Of a DNA stretch of 64,000 nucleotides, positions 36,677 to 45,548 are shown in pieces. Position numbers and translations under genes: made by a program. The notes under the pieces are model-generated. The model did not search any database. It was not told the DNA's origin and was given only the letters and a program-made list of their open reading frames with translations. The stretch is taken from positions 2,666,001 to 2,730,000 of the forward strand of contig NZ_CP060587.1 in NCBI RefSeq assembly GCF_014334735.1, read 5' to 3'. Within the stretch, counting starts at the first letter, position 1. Every line of letters begins with the position of its first letter. This stretch comes from Aeromicrobium senzhongii (GTDB lineage Bacteria; Actinomycetota; Actinomycetes; Propionibacteriales; Nocardioidaceae).

Positions 36677-37867
36677 TCAGGCAGGCAGCTCGGCGACCGC
36701 GCGGTCGTCCGAGTCGTAGTACTCGGCCAAGATCTTCTGGGCCACGGCTGCGCCCGCGACGTCCAGCCGCTCGCGACCGCCGGGCAGGCGGCCGAGCACC
36801 CGATAGCGCGCCGTGTTCGCGGCCCAGAGCATCGCCAGCGCCCACGGCGGGCGCCACGGCAGGCCGAGCTCGCGCATGCTCTCGCGGCCGAGGAAGACGC
36901 TCAGCATGCTGAGGTTCCGCTCCGTCTTCCAGCGGCCGTGCGGCAGCGTGCCGAGCACCGAGATGATGTCCTGCGACAGGCGCGGGCCCGCCTCCGTGAT
37001 GCCGGCCTGGGCCAGGACCACGTGGTAGTTCATGCGGTGCCGCTCGCGTTCGGTCTCGACCAGCCAGGACTCGTCGACGCCCATGAGCCATCCGACGTAC
37101 TTCCACAGGTGCATCACCGCGTCGGACTCCGCCCGGCTCACCGGGACGCCCAGCGCCTTCACGCCGATCAACACCGTGCCGTCGAAGAGTCCGAGGGTCC
37201 CGGCCTGGTCCGCCTGGTTGATCGGCAGTCCCCAGCGCTCGGTGTCCCAGCGCGGCGCCATGGCCTGGTTCACCAGCGCGTGCATGGCGCGCACGTGCAG
37301 CGTGGTCCGCCAGCCGTCGCCATGGGGCTCGAGGCCGCCGGGCGTCGTCACGGCCACGGCCCAGGACTGGGTCTCGGCGAGACGCCGACGCGTGCTGTCG
37401 CCCGTCAGCGCGCCGGTCGCCACCAGCAGGTCCGGCGGGCCGCCGAACCGGTAGCCGCCGATCAGCGCGAGCTGCAACAACACGTCGGCCGCATTGCGCC
37501 CGAACCGGCGGTACACGCGCGCTCCCTCGTCCACCAGCTCGCGGTTGAGCCACGGCGGGTCCTGCTCGGCCGGACCGACGAGGTCGACCAGCGCCGGCGG
37601 GGCGGCCTCGACGGCCCCCACGCCCTGCTGGAGCGCCCGCGTGAACTGCTCCATCGTCACGCGCTCCGGATCACCGACCGGACGTCGCATGGCGGCGGCG
37701 AACCGGGCGCCGGTCTCGTCCTGCTCGTTGAAGGCGCGGCCGATCCGGTCGAGGAGCCCGTCGTCGACCTGCGAGACACCCCCGGCGTACTTGAGCACGC
37801 GGCCGAGGCGACGGCCTCGCTGCTCGGCCGAGCGGAAGCGCGACGGATATACGGACACCTGGGTCAT
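36677..37867 (-). CDS. MpaB-type oxygenase family protein (DUF2236)
   Basis: A 396-residue DUF2236/latex-clearing-protein-like member. Heme or metal ligands are expected in the conserved histidines: the stretch VRAMHALVNQAMAPRW and the later RMNYHV. The family includes oxygenases that attack polyisoprene or secreted cyclic compounds. ATG 37867 is used, with CAGGGT (37879-37874) six bases upstream. It is divergent from a TetR gene with the operator between them, so it is the likely target. The exact substrate is unknown. Confidence 0.78.
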   Translation of the reverse strand: MTQVSVYPSRFRSAEQRGRRLGRVLKYAGGVSQVDDGLLDRIGRAFNEQDETGARFAAAMRRPVGDPERVTMEQFTRALQQGVGAVEAAPPALVDLVGPAEQDPPWLNRELVDEGARVYRRFGRNAADVLLQLALIGGYRFGGPPDLLVATGALTGDSTRRRLAETQSWAVAVTTPGGLEPHGDGWRTTLHVRAMHALVNQAMAPRWDTERWGLPINQADQAGTLGLFDGTVLIGVKALGVPVSRAESDAVMHLWKYVGWLMGVDESWLVETERERHRMNYHVVLAQAGITEAGPRLSQDIISVLGTLPHGRWKTERNLSMLSVFLGRESMRELGLPWRPPWALAMLWAANTARYRVLGRLPGGRERLDVAGAAVAQKILAEYYDSDDRAVAELPA

Positions 37868-37882
37868 GCCGTCACCCTGACA

Positions 37883-37896
37883 CGAGCAATTACTCG
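37883..37896. promoter_or_regulatory. Probable TetR operator between tetR and the MpaB-type oxygenase gene
   Basis: CGAGCAATTACTCG is a 14-base palindrome with only the central C-A change. It fills most of the 16-base spacer between CTGACA (37877-37882) and TACAAT (37899-37904) of the tetR promoter. A repressor here would block both divergent genes. Confidence 0.65.
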
Positions 37897-37911
37897 CATA
37901 CAATTCGCGTC

Positions 37912-38508
37912 ATGGCCCTGCGCAAAGTCCCGCGACAACAGCGATCCCGCGAGATGGTCGACGCGATCGTCGACGCGGCTCGCGACGTGCTCGTGGCCGA
38001 CGGGTACGAGCGACTCACCACGAACCGGGTGGCGGACCGCGCCGGCGTCAGTCCCGGCTCGCTCTACCAGTACTTCCCCGACAAGGCGGCGATCGTCGAG
38101 GAGGTGACGTCGCGCTACGTCGACCGGCTCGCCGAGGACGTTGTCGCGGCCCTGGTCGACCACGTCCACGACGAGCCCGCGGCGATGGCACGGGCGACCG
38201 CCGAGGCGCTGCTGACGGCGCTGCAGCGCGACCCCACCCTCTTGCGCGTGGTCTGGCAGGAGCTGCCGGCGTCGCGGCACCTGGACGACCGACTCGGCCT
38301 GGAGCGGCGGGTGCGCGATTTACTGCGGGCCTACCTCGGCGGACGTCTTCCGGCACACGGCCGGCAGCGCGATCCTGCACGTTCCTCGTGGCTCATCGTG
38401 CTGGCCGTGGAGTCTTTGACGGTCCGCTTCGTGCTCGACGAGGATCCGCCGCTGACCCGCGAGGAGTTCGTCGACGACCTGGTCGCCCTCGGCATGGCGT
38501 GCCTGTGA
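37912..38508 (+). CDS. TetR family transcriptional regulator
   Basis: A 198-residue repressor. The N-terminal helix-turn-helix is seen in LTTNRVADRAGVSPGSLYQYFPDKAAIVEEV, with a TetR C-terminal ligand domain. The promoter is CTGACA-16-TACAAT with the operator palindrome in the spacer, and the ATG is seven bases after the -10, so the mRNA is probably leaderless and self-repressed. The adjacent divergent oxygenase gene is the likely target. A strong terminator follows. Confidence 0.9.
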   Translation: MALRKVPRQQRSREMVDAIVDAARDVLVADGYERLTTNRVADRAGVSPGSLYQYFPDKAAIVEEVTSRYVDRLAEDVVAALVDHVHDEPAAMARATAEALLTALQRDPTLLRVVWQELPASRHLDDRLGLERRVRDLLRAYLGGRLPAHGRQRDPARSSWLIVLAVESLTVRFVLDEDPPLTREEFVDDLVALGMACL

Positions 38509-38518
38509 GACCCCGGAC

Positions 38519-38554
38519 ATGAGAAACGCCCGGCCGGAGCCGGGCGTTTCTCAT
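38519..38554. terminator. Two-way terminator between tetR and carD
   Basis: Perfect 16-base arms ATGAGAAACGCCCGGC (38519-38534) and GCCGGGCGTTTCTCAT (38539-38554) with a four-base loop CGGA separate two convergent genes. Short A and T runs lie within the stem. Confidence 0.9.
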
Positions 38555-38564
38555 AGTGTTCGAA

Positions 38565-39050
38565 TCAGGAGGCGAGGACCTCGTCGAGACGGGTCTCGGC
38601 CTTGTCCTCGTTCGTGTTCTCGGCGAGCGCGAGCTCGGAGACGAGGATCTGGCGCGCCTTGGCCAGCATCCGCTTCTCGCCGGCCGAGAGGCCACGCTCG
38701 TGATCACGCCGCCACAGGTCGCGAACGACCTCGGCCACCTTCAGGACGTCACCGGAGTGCAATTTCTCCAGATTCGCCTTGTACCGTCGGGACCAGTTGG
38801 TGGGCTCTTCGACGTGTTCGGCACGAAGGACACTGAAGACTCGCTCCAGTCCCGCTTCGTCGACCACATCGCGCACCCCCACCAGGTCGACATTGTCGGC
38901 CGGCACGCGCACGACCAAATCGTTCTGAGCGATGATCCGGAGAACGAGGTACGCGCGGTCCTCACCCTTGATGGTCCGGACCTCGATGTCTTCGATGACC
39001 GCAGCGCCGTGGTTCGGATACACAACGGTTTCGCCGACAGAGAAAGCCAT
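38565..39050 (-). CDS. carD: CarD family RNA polymerase-binding regulator
   Basis: A 161-residue CarD, which binds RNA polymerase beta and stabilises the open complex at many promoters. The N-terminal RNA-polymerase-interaction Tudor-like fold ([21 protein letters not shown]) is followed by the helical DNA-binding C-terminal part with the conserved tryptophan in [16 protein letters not shown]. The start has a clear binding site (AGGAAAGG). In many actinobacteria carD leads into ispD-ispF-cysS; here ispD is missing and other genes intervene. Confidence 0.96.
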   Translation of the reverse strand: MAFSVGETVVYPNHGAAVIEDIEVRTIKGEDRAYLVLRIIAQNDLVVRVPADNVDLVGVRDVVDEAGLERVFSVLRAEHVEEPTNWSRRYKANLEKLHSGDVLKVAEVVRDLWRRDHERGLSAGEKRMLAKARQILVSELALAENTNEDKAETRLDEVLAS

Positions 39051-39143
39051 GGAGCAAGCACCTTTCCTAGGTGACTAGAATAACAGAAGGGAACGAGTAC
39101 CCTGCCTGCGTTCATCTCCGACCGTGCCGGATACCATGCCAAG

Positions 39144-39704
39144 GTGAGCACTCGTCGCACCGTCGCCACCGTCGCCCTGGCCCTGATCGCCCCGTTCGCG
39201 CTCTCCGCCTGCGGCACGAGTTTCCGCGCGCAGACCAACCAGCAGTACCAAGCGTCCGTGGGTTCGGACCTGCGAACGGGCCCCGTCCAGGTCTTCAACG
39301 GCCTGCTCGTCGACAACGGCGACGGCACCGCGACGTTCTCCGGTGGCCTGCTCGCCAACGAGGCCCAGACCATCGAGACGGTCTCGATCGACGGCGCCGC
39401 CAAGAAGCTCCCCCGCCCCATCTCGGTCAAGCCGCAGCAGCTGCTCACGCTCGGCGCCGAGGGCGAGATCGTCGTCAAGTTGGTCGAGGTGACCGCGGGC
39501 GACTACGTCACCATCAGCTTCGCGGCGACGCCCGGCGGCGACTCCAGCCTCGAGGTGCCGATCGTGGCGCGCGACAGCATGTACGACAGCGTCGCCAAGC
39601 GTCCGAAGCCCGGCGCCACCGCGACGCCGCAGGAGGACGAGACCGACCCGGCCATGCCGGAGACCAACGACGACCAGGAGGACACCTCGCCGCCGGCGGG
39701 ATGA
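39144..39704 (+). CDS. Putative lipoprotein, unknown function
   Basis: A 186-residue exported protein. A hydrophobic leader (ATVALALIAPFALSAC) ends in a lipobox with Cys23, followed by a beta-sandwich-like domain and an acidic Pro/Glu-rich tail. GTG 39144 has TACCAT (39132-39137) six bases upstream. The pattern is that of a small actinobacterial lipoprotein of unknown role near carD or phoU. Confidence 0.75.
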   Translation: MSTRRTVATVALALIAPFALSACGTSFRAQTNQQYQASVGSDLRTGPVQVFNGLLVDNGDGTATFSGGLLANEAQTIETVSIDGAAKKLPRPISVKPQQLLTLGAEGEIVVKLVEVTAGDYVTISFAATPGGDSSLEVPIVARDSMYDSVAKRPKPGATATPQEDETDPAMPETNDDQEDTSPPAG

Positions 39705-39726
39705 CCACCCCACGAACACAGCACGA

Positions 39727-39761
39727 ACGAACGGCCCGGGCGGATCGCCCGGGCCGTTCGT
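39727..39761. terminator. Two-way terminator between the lipoprotein gene and phoU
   Basis: ACGAACGGCCCGGGCG (39727-39742) pairs perfectly with CGCCCGGGCCGTTCGT (39746-39761), loop GAT. It sits between convergent genes. Confidence 0.9.
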
Positions 39762-39771
39762 CGTTCCCCGG

Positions 39772-40419
39772 TCAGGCGACCGGCAGCTCCCCCGTGACGA
39801 GGTAGACGACGCGGCGGGCCATGTTCACCGCGTGGTCCCCCATGCGCTCGTAGTAGCGCCCCAGCAGCGCCAGGTCGATCGCCGTGTCGACGCCGTGCTC
39901 CCACGTCCCCTCCAGCAGGACGCGGAAGAGCTCCTGGCGCAGGCGGTCCATCTCGTCGTCCTCGAACTCGAGGGCGGCGGCGGCGTCGAGGTCGCGCTCG
40001 GACACGATGCGGGCGGCCGACCCGATCATCGAGTGCGCCACGTTCGCCATGTCGCGGATCAGCGGCCGGACCGGCTCGGGCACGGCCGAGACCGGCATCC
40101 GCCGCCGCGCGATCTTGGAGACGTGGACCGCCAGGGCGCTCATGCGCTGCAGGTCGGCCACCATGCGCAGCGTCGACACCAGCTGGCGCAGGTCGCCGGC
40201 GACGGGCTGCTGGGTGGCGAGCAGCACGAGCGCGCGCTCCTCGACCTCGTCGATCGACTCCTCGATGTCGCTCTCGCCGCCGATCACCCGCTCGGCGGTC
40301 GGAAGGTCGGTCTCGAGCAGGGCCGTGGTCGCATCGGCCACGGCGGTTCGGACCCGGTCGGTGATGAGGACGAGCTCGTCGACGATGTGGTCGAGCTGCT
40401 CGTAGTACTGGTCGCGCAT
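39772..40419 (-). CDS. phoU: Phosphate-signalling protein PhoU
   Basis: A 215-residue PhoU with two three-helix repeats. The E/DxxxD-type metal-binding motifs are seen in ESDIEESIDEVEERAL and FEDDEMDRLR. It relays phosphate-transporter state to the sensor kinase. The ATG has TAGCGT (40431-40426) six bases upstream. It is divergent from senX3-regX3 with a PHO box between, so the whole phosphate circuit is close together. Confidence 0.95.
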   Translation of the reverse strand: MRDQYYEQLDHIVDELVLITDRVRTAVADATTALLETDLPTAERVIGGESDIEESIDEVEERALVLLATQQPVAGDLRQLVSTLRMVADLQRMSALAVHVSKIARRRMPVSAVPEPVRPLIRDMANVAHSMIGSAARIVSERDLDAAAALEFEDDEMDRLRQELFRVLLEGTWEHGVDTAIDLALLGRYYERMGDHAVNMARRVVYLVTGELPVA

Positions 40420-40461
40420 GGCTCGACGCTAGGGGCGCTGCATGAATGCCCGGCGACGTGC

Positions 40462-40480
40462 GGTGAACGCCCGGTGAACG
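40462..40480. promoter_or_regulatory. PHO box (RegX3/PhoP binding repeats)
   Basis: GGTGAACG occurs twice with an eleven-base period (40462-40469 and 40473-40480), the reverse of GTTCACC-N4-GTTCACC used by RegX3/PhoP. It lies between divergent phoU and senX3. It marks phosphate-dependent control of one or both, as expected from the known regulon. Confidence 0.8.
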
Positions 40481-40551
40481 ATGACGGAAACCCCGGCGGC
40501 CGAGGGCTCTCGGTGACGGCGCGCCCCCACGGGCAGCCTACGATCGACCTC

Positions 40552-41685
40552 GTGGAGGTCTCCTCGATCCTGGCCGGTGCCGCGGGCGTCGTGTTGGGTG
40601 CCGTCATCACGTACGTGTGGCGGTTCTCCGAGCGCTCGCAGGAGAGGGTCCCGGCGACCGGGACGCCGGCGGTCCCGCCCGACATCGTCACTGTGCTCTC
40701 GGTGCTGCGGTCCTCGGCCCTGGTCCTGGACCGCGACGAGCGCGTCCTGCGCGCCTCGGCCGCGGCGATCGGCCTCGGCTTCGTGACCGACGACGACCGG
40801 CTCCGCAGCGCCGAGCTGCTCGACCTCGTGCGCCAGGTGCGTCGCTACGGCGAGGTCCGCGAGGCCGAGTTCGAGATCCGCGCCCGGCGCCGTCCCCCGG
40901 TCTACGTCCGCGCCCGGGTCGCACCGCTGTCGCACGGACTGGTGCTCGCCCTGGTCGAGGACCGCACCACCGAGCAGCGCGTCGAGGCGCTGCGGCGCGA
41001 CTTCGTCGCGAACGTCAGCCACGAGCTCAAGACCCCGATCGGCGCGATCAGCCTGCTCGCCGAGGCCGTCGGCGAGGCACGCGACGACCCCGAGGCGGTC
41101 GAGCGGTTCGCCGCCCGGATGCAGACCGAGAGCGAACGCCTCACCCGACTCGTCCAGCAGATCATCGACCTGTCGCGCCTGCAGGCCGATGTGGTCAGCG
41201 ACGACGCGCGCACCGTCAAGGTCGACGAGCTGGTCGCCGAGGCCGTCGAGCACTCGCGCACCGACGCCGAGGCCAAGGGCATCGAGATCACGCAGGACGT
41301 CCAGTCCGACCTCCACGTGCGCGGCGACCGGGCCCAGCTGCACGCCGCCGTCAGCAACCTGGTCGAGAACGCCGTGACGTACAGCCCGGCCGGATCGGCT
41401 GTGGCGGTCGCGGCCGTGGGTGACGGCCAGGACGTGCGGATCACCGTGTCGGATCACGGAGTGGGCATCGCCCCGGAGGAGCAGGAGCGGATCTTCGAGC
41501 GGTTCTACCGGGTCGACCCGGCGCGCGCCCGCGCCACCGGGGGCACCGGCCTGGGCTTGTCGATCGTCAAGCATGTCGCCGCCAGCAACGGCGGTACCGT
41601 CGAGGTCTGGAGTGAGCCGGGCCTCGGTTCGTCCTTCACGCTGGTGTTGCCGGCGCGGGACATCGATGAAGGAGAGCACGAGTGA
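40552..41685 (+). CDS. senX3: Two-component sensor histidine kinase SenX3
   Basis: A 377-residue membrane kinase of the PhoR/SenX3 type. One N-terminal transmembrane helix (about 5-23) leads into a PAS-like domain (about 45-135), then the H-box FVANVSHELKTPIGAI (phospho-acceptor H157), N-box NLVENAVTYSP, and G-boxes DHGVGIAP and GGTGLGLSI. GTG 40552 is placed seven bases after TACGAT (40539-40544). The stop overlaps the regX3 start (GTGA). Partner of RegX3 in phosphate sensing. Confidence 0.95.
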   Translation: MEVSSILAGAAGVVLGAVITYVWRFSERSQERVPATGTPAVPPDIVTVLSVLRSSALVLDRDERVLRASAAAIGLGFVTDDDRLRSAELLDLVRQVRRYGEVREAEFEIRARRRPPVYVRARVAPLSHGLVLALVEDRTTEQRVEALRRDFVANVSHELKTPIGAISLLAEAVGEARDDPEAVERFAARMQTESERLTRLVQQIIDLSRLQADVVSDDARTVKVDELVAEAVEHSRTDAEAKGIEITQDVQSDLHVRGDRAQLHAAVSNLVENAVTYSPAGSAVAVAAVGDGQDVRITVSDHGVGIAPEEQERIFERFYRVDPARARATGGTGLGLSIVKHVAASNGGTVEVWSEPGLGSSFTLVLPARDIDEGEHE

Positions 41686-42359
41686 CCAAGGTCCTGATCG
41701 TCGAGGACGAGGCCAGCTACAGCGAGGCCCTGTCGTACGTCCTGCGCAAGGAGGGCTACGACGTCGCGGTCGCCGAGACCGGTCCCGACGCCCTGACCGC
41801 CTTCGAGCGCGGCGGCGCGGACATCATCCTGCTCGACCTCATGCTGCCCGGACTGCCGGGCACCGAGGTGTGCCGCACCATCCGCCAGAGCTCGTCGGTG
41901 CCGATCATCATGGTCAGCGCGAAGGACACCGAGATCGACAAGGTCGTCGGCCTCGAGCTGGGCGCCGACGACTACGTGACCAAGCCGTACTCCCCCCGCG
42001 AGCTGGTGGCGCGGATCCGTGCGGTCCTGCGTCGCGGCGCCGCCGAGGAGCCCGACGACGACGCCGTGATCGAGGTCGGCGCCGTCCGCATGGACATCGA
42101 CCGCCACCTGGTCTCGGTGGACGGCCAGGAGGTCAAGCTGCCGCTCAAGGAGTTCGAGCTGCTCGAGTTCTTCCTGCGCAACTCCGGCCGCGTCCTGACC
42201 CGCGGCCAGCTGATCGACCGGGTGTGGGGCTCGGACTACGTCGGCGACACGAAGACGCTCGACGTCCACGTCAAGCGCCTGCGCGCGAAGATCGAGGACG
42301 ACCCCGCCCACCCGACCGTCCTGACCACCGTCCGGGGGCTGGGCTACAAGTACGCCTGA
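41682..42359 (+). CDS. regX3: Two-component response regulator RegX3
   Basis: A 225-residue OmpR/PhoB-type regulator. Receiver Asp52 is in ILLDLMLPG; the acidic pocket is VEDEASY and the switch lysine is in KPYSPRELVAR. The winged-helix C-terminal domain ends GRVLTRGQLIDRVWGSDYVGDTKTLDVHVKRLRAK, then TTVRGLGYKYA. It is translationally coupled to senX3 (GTGA). It controls genes under phosphate limitation and probably acts at the PHO box upstream. Confidence 0.96.
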   Translation: MTKVLIVEDEASYSEALSYVLRKEGYDVAVAETGPDALTAFERGGADIILLDLMLPGLPGTEVCRTIRQSSSVPIIMVSAKDTEIDKVVGLELGADDYVTKPYSPRELVARIRAVLRRGAAEEPDDDAVIEVGAVRMDIDRHLVSVDGQEVKLPLKEFELLEFFLRNSGRVLTRGQLIDRVWGSDYVGDTKTLDVHVKRLRAKIEDDPAHPTVLTTVRGLGYKYA

Positions 42360-42360
42360 C

Positions 42361-42448
42361 GGTTTACCACGGTCCCGTGGTAAACCAGCGCTTCCCTCGG
42401 GAAACTTCCCTGGGGAGGCGCGGAATTACCACGGTCCCGTGGTAAACC
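42361..42448. repeat. Cluster of four palindromes between regX3 and gpm
   Basis: Palindrome A (42361-42386) has perfect 12-base arms GGTTTACCACGG with centre TC; palindrome B (42426-42445) has the same core with 9-base arms TTACCACGG and centre TC. Between them are TTCCC-TC-GGGAA (42392-42403) and TTCCC-TG-GGGAG (42406-42417). All four share the arm-TC/TG-arm form, and together they fill nearly all of the 96-base gap. They sit between convergent genes, so a two-way terminator is one reading, but the repeated design is unusual. Confidence 0.85.
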
Positions 42449-42455
42449 TGCGGCG

Positions 42456-43199
42456 TCAGCGGCCCTGGTTGGCGACGGCGGCGATGGCGGCCTCGGCGGC
42501 AGCGGGGTCGAGGTACCGGCCCCCGCGGGTCGTGGGCTTGACGTCGTCGTCGAGGTCGTAGACCAACGGGATGCCGGTGGGGATGTTCAGGCCGACGACC
42601 TCGTCCTCGCCCAGCCCGTCCAGGTGCTTGACCAGGGCGCGCAGCGAGTTGCCGTGCGCCGTGACCAGGACCGTCTTGCCCGCCCGCAGGTCCGGCACGA
42701 TCTCGTCGTACCAGTAGGGCAGCATGCGGTCGAGGACGTCGGCCAGGCACTCGGTGCGGGGCATCAGCTCACTGGGCAGCTCGGCGTAGCGCGCGTCGCC
42801 GACCTGGCTGAACTCCGAGTCGTCGGGCAGCGCCGGCGGCGGCGTCGAGTACGAGCGGCGCCAGGTCATGAACTGCTCCTCGCCGAACTCCTCGAGGGTC
42901 TCCTTCTTGTCCTTGCCCTGCAGGGCGCCGTAGTGACGCTCGTTCAGACGCCAGCTGCGCTTGACCGGGACCCAGTGCCGGTCGATGCCGTTGAGGGTGA
43001 TCTCGGACGTGCGGATCGCCCGTCGCAGCAGCGACGTGTGCGAGACGTCCGGCAGGATGCCGGCCTCGCTCAACAGCTGGGGCGCGCGCAACGCCTCCTG
43101 CACGCCCTGCTCGTTGAGGTCGACGTCGACCCAACCGGTGAAGAGGTTCAGTGCGTTCCACTCGCTGTGTCCATGACGCAGCAGGACCAAGGTGCTCAT
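42456..43199 (-). CDS. gpmA: 2,3-bisphosphoglycerate-dependent phosphoglycerate mutase
   Basis: A 247-residue mutase interconverting 2- and 3-phosphoglycerate. The phospho-histidine motif [10 protein letters not shown] (His9) is at residues 7-16, the second active-site His is in [11 protein letters not shown], and the family block [10 protein letters not shown] is present. The open frame extends upstream past the neighbouring gene, but ATG 43199 gives the family start [10 protein letters not shown]. It lies downstream of the DsbA-like and ybjN/mshA genes as in the conserved mshA-gpm-senX3 neighbourhood. Confidence 0.95.
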   Translation of the reverse strand: MSTLVLLRHGHSEWNALNLFTGWVDVDLNEQGVQEALRAPQLLSEAGILPDVSHTSLLRRAIRTSEITLNGIDRHWVPVKRSWRLNERHYGALQGKDKKETLEEFGEEQFMTWRRSYSTPPPALPDDSEFSQVGDARYAELPSELMPRTECLADVLDRMLPYWYDEIVPDLRAGKTVLVTAHGNSLRALVKHLDGLGEDEVVGLNIPTGIPLVYDLDDDVKPTTRGGRYLDPAAAEAAIAAVANQGR

Positions 43200-43209
43200 G
43201 GATCCCACC

Positions 43210-43782
43210 CTAGTGCTGGGTGGCGATGGACTGCAGGGCCCGGAGGTAGTCGTCCTGGGAATGGACGCCCGCGAGCGTGTAGCGGGCCTCGACGACGACG
43301 AAGGGCGAGGAGGTCGCCCCGATGGCCGCCGCCGTCTCGCGCTGATCGGCGACCTCGGTCCGGAACTCGTCGCTCGCCAGCAGCGCGTCGGCGGTCTCGA
43401 GGTCGAGTCCGACCAGGGCGGCGCGGCTGGCCAGGACGAAGGAGTCCGCGATGTCCGTCCCCTCGAGGAAGTACGCGCGCCACAGTTGGTGCAAGAGCTC
43501 GCGCTGCACGTCGGCACCGGACTCGGCGGCCCAGGTCAGCAGGCGCCAGGCGTCGGTCGAGTCGGCCGGGACGACCTCGTCGGCGTTGAGCTCGATGCCG
43601 GTGATGCGGGCGGCCGCGGCGACGCCCTCGACGGCGGCCGGCGCCTCGAACGCGGCCGCACGGTACGAGATCTCGACCGGCTCGCCGGTCACGATCGTGT
43701 ACAGGGCCGCGGCCCGCTCGAACCGGACGGCGCCGACGTAGGACCAGGCGTCCACCACGTCGGCGAACACGATGGCTTTCAC
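43210..43782 (-). CDS. DsbA/FrnE-fold protein lacking the redox cysteines
   Basis: A 190-residue protein of the DsbA (FrnE-like) fold: [21 protein letters not shown] at the start and [22 protein letters not shown] at the end, where the latter matches FrnE proteins. The CPWCY active site is replaced by DAWSY (residues 11-15), so no disulfide chemistry is possible. GTG 43782 has TAGCGT (43795-43790) seven bases before it. It sits between ybjN and gpm. The role is unclear: perhaps binding rather than redox, as with glutathione-transferase-like kappa relatives. Confidence 0.78.
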   Translation of the reverse strand: MKAIVFADVVDAWSYVGAVRFERAAALYTIVTGEPVEISYRAAAFEAPAAVEGVAAAARITGIELNADEVVPADSTDAWRLLTWAAESGADVQRELLHQLWRAYFLEGTDIADSFVLASRAALVGLDLETADALLASDEFRTEVADQRETAAAIGATSSPFVVVEARYTLAGVHSQDDYLRALQSIATQH

Positions 43783-43813
43783 GGCGACCACGCTACGCGA
43801 CGGGACGGAAGGG

Positions 43814-44299
43814 TCAGTCCTGCGGGCGCAGGTGGCGGAAGGCGTCGAGATTGCGCGTGGACTCGCCGCGCGACTCGCGCCAGCGCCACTCCTTGCGGAT
43901 GCTCGACGCGAAGCCCAGCTCGAGGATCGGGTTGAACGACTCGTCGGCGTAGGAGAGCACCGAGCCCAGGATCCGGTCGATCTCGCCGGCCGTGATCGCC
44001 TGGAGCGGGAGACGCCCGTCGAGGTAGATGTCGCCGGCGGCGTCCAGCGCGAAGGCGACCCCGTAGAGCTTGAGGTTGCGCTCGAGCAGCCAGCGGTAGA
44101 CCGCCTCGTGGTTCTCGTCGGGGCGGCGCGCGACGAACGCGTGCACGCCGAGGGCGTGCTTCCCGACCTCCAGCCGGCAGGCGGTCTTGAGCTTGCGCAC
44201 GCCCGGCAGCTCGACCTCGAACACGTCCTCACCGTGACGCACGTACTCGAGCCCGGCCTCGTCCAGTGCTGCGACGATCACGTCGCGGACGTCGGTCAT
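43814..44299 (-). CDS. YbjN domain protein
   Basis: A 161-residue YbjN-family protein (type III secretion chaperone-like fold, [21 protein letters not shown] and the [33 protein letters not shown] block). Its function is not established, but a YbjN gene next to mshA is conserved in actinobacteria. ATG 44299 overlaps the mshA stop by four bases, so it is made with MshA. Confidence 0.85.
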   Translation of the reverse strand: MTDVRDVIVAALDEAGLEYVRHGEDVFEVELPGVRKLKTACRLEVGKHALGVHAFVARRPDENHEAVYRWLLERNLKLYGVAFALDAAGDIYLDGRLPLQAITAGEIDRILGSVLSYADESFNPILELGFASSIRKEWRWRESRGESTRNLDAFRHLRPQD

Positions 44300-45522
44300 C
44301 GGCTCTCCTTCCGCGCCACCGCGCGGTCCCGCAGGGCGGCGGCATAGACGTCGAGGGTGCGCTCGGCGGTGACGTCCCACCCGAACGACTCCGCGTGGTG
44401 GACGGCCTTGGCACCGGCCTCGCGCCGGAAGGCTGCGTCGGCCAGGTACGGCCGGATCGCCGCCGCGTAGTCGGCCGGATCGTGGCCGTCGACGAGCGTG
44501 CCCGTGACACCGTCCGCGACCGCCGTGGTGAGACCGCCGACCGCCGCCGCGACGACCGGGGTGCCGCACGCCTGGGCCTCGATGGCGACGAGCCCGAACG
44601 ACTCGTTGTGCGACGGCACGCAGACGACGGCGGCGCGCGAGTACCACTGCGCCAACTCGGCCTGCGTGACCGGGCGGACGAACTCGACCCGATCGGCGAT
44701 GCCGAGGTCGCGCGCGAGGTCGGTCAGCTCGGTCGGGCGGTCCAAGCCGCTGCCGGAAGGACCGCCGATGATCGCGACGCGGTGCGGCACGTCGATCAGG
44801 GCGGAGGCCCGCAGCACCACGTCGGGGGCCTTGAGCGGCTGGATGCGGCCGGCGAAGACGATCAGGGGCGGCTCGTCGTCGGGCACCGAACCCGTGAAGA
44901 CGCCCAGGTCGACACCCGGATGCACGACGGCGACCGCGCTCGGGTCCGCGTCGTAGAGGTCGATCAGCTCGCGGCGCTCCTCGGCGGTGTTGGCGATCAG
45001 CCGATCCGCGAACCGGACGATCTCCTCCTCGCCGGCGACACGACCGACGGGCTCGGGGCGGTCGTTGCTGGCCAGCGCGGCGTTCTTGACCTTCGCCATC
45101 GTGTGCATCGAGTGCACGAGCGGGACGCCCCAGCGCTCGCGCAACACGGTGCCGACCTGGCCCGAGAGCCAGTAGTGCGAGTGGACGAGGTCGAAGTAGC
45201 CGGGGTCATGGCGTGCCTCGACGCGCAGCACGTCGCGGACGAAGGCGCACAGCTGACTGGGCAGCTCGTCCTTCGTGAGGCCCTCGAACGGGCCGGCGGC
45301 CACGTGGTGGACCCGGATCCCGTCGCCGGCGTCGACCACGGGCGGCAGGTGGCGCGACGTGGCGCGCGTGAAGACCTCGACCTCGACGCCGTGGGCGGCC
45401 AGTTGCCTCGACAGCTCCAGCACGTACACGTTCATGCCGCCGGCGTCGCCCGTGCCGGGCTGGTCCAACGGAGAGGTGTGCGCCGAGAGCATCGCGACAC
45501 GACGGATCCCGCGAGCAGACAT
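44296..45522 (-). CDS. mshA: D-inositol-3-phosphate glycosyltransferase (mycothiol synthesis)
   Basis: A 408-residue GT4 glycosyltransferase that starts mycothiol synthesis by joining GlcNAc to 1L-myo-inositol 1-phosphate. Family motifs are [48 protein letters not shown] and [26 protein letters not shown] 45522 is chosen because CAGAAT lies seven bases upstream; an in-frame ATG at 45531 is possible. It marks the organism as a mycothiol producer. The ybjN gene overlaps its stop. Confidence 0.95.
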   Translation of the reverse strand: MSARGIRRVAMLSAHTSPLDQPGTGDAGGMNVYVLELSRQLAAHGVEVEVFTRATSRHLPPVVDAGDGIRVHHVAAGPFEGLTKDELPSQLCAFVRDVLRVEARHDPGYFDLVHSHYWLSGQVGTVLRERWGVPLVHSMHTMAKVKNAALASNDRPEPVGRVAGEEEIVRFADRLIANTAEERRELIDLYDADPSAVAVVHPGVDLGVFTGSVPDDEPPLIVFAGRIQPLKAPDVVLRASALIDVPHRVAIIGGPSGSGLDRPTELTDLARDLGIADRVEFVRPVTQAELAQWYSRAAVVCVPSHNESFGLVAIEAQACGTPVVAAAVGGLTTAVADGVTGTLVDGHDPADYAAAIRPYLADAAFRREAGAKAVHHAESFGWDVTAERTLDVYAAALRDRAVARKESR

Positions 45523-45548
45523 GCGATCCATTCTGGCACGCTGTCCCC

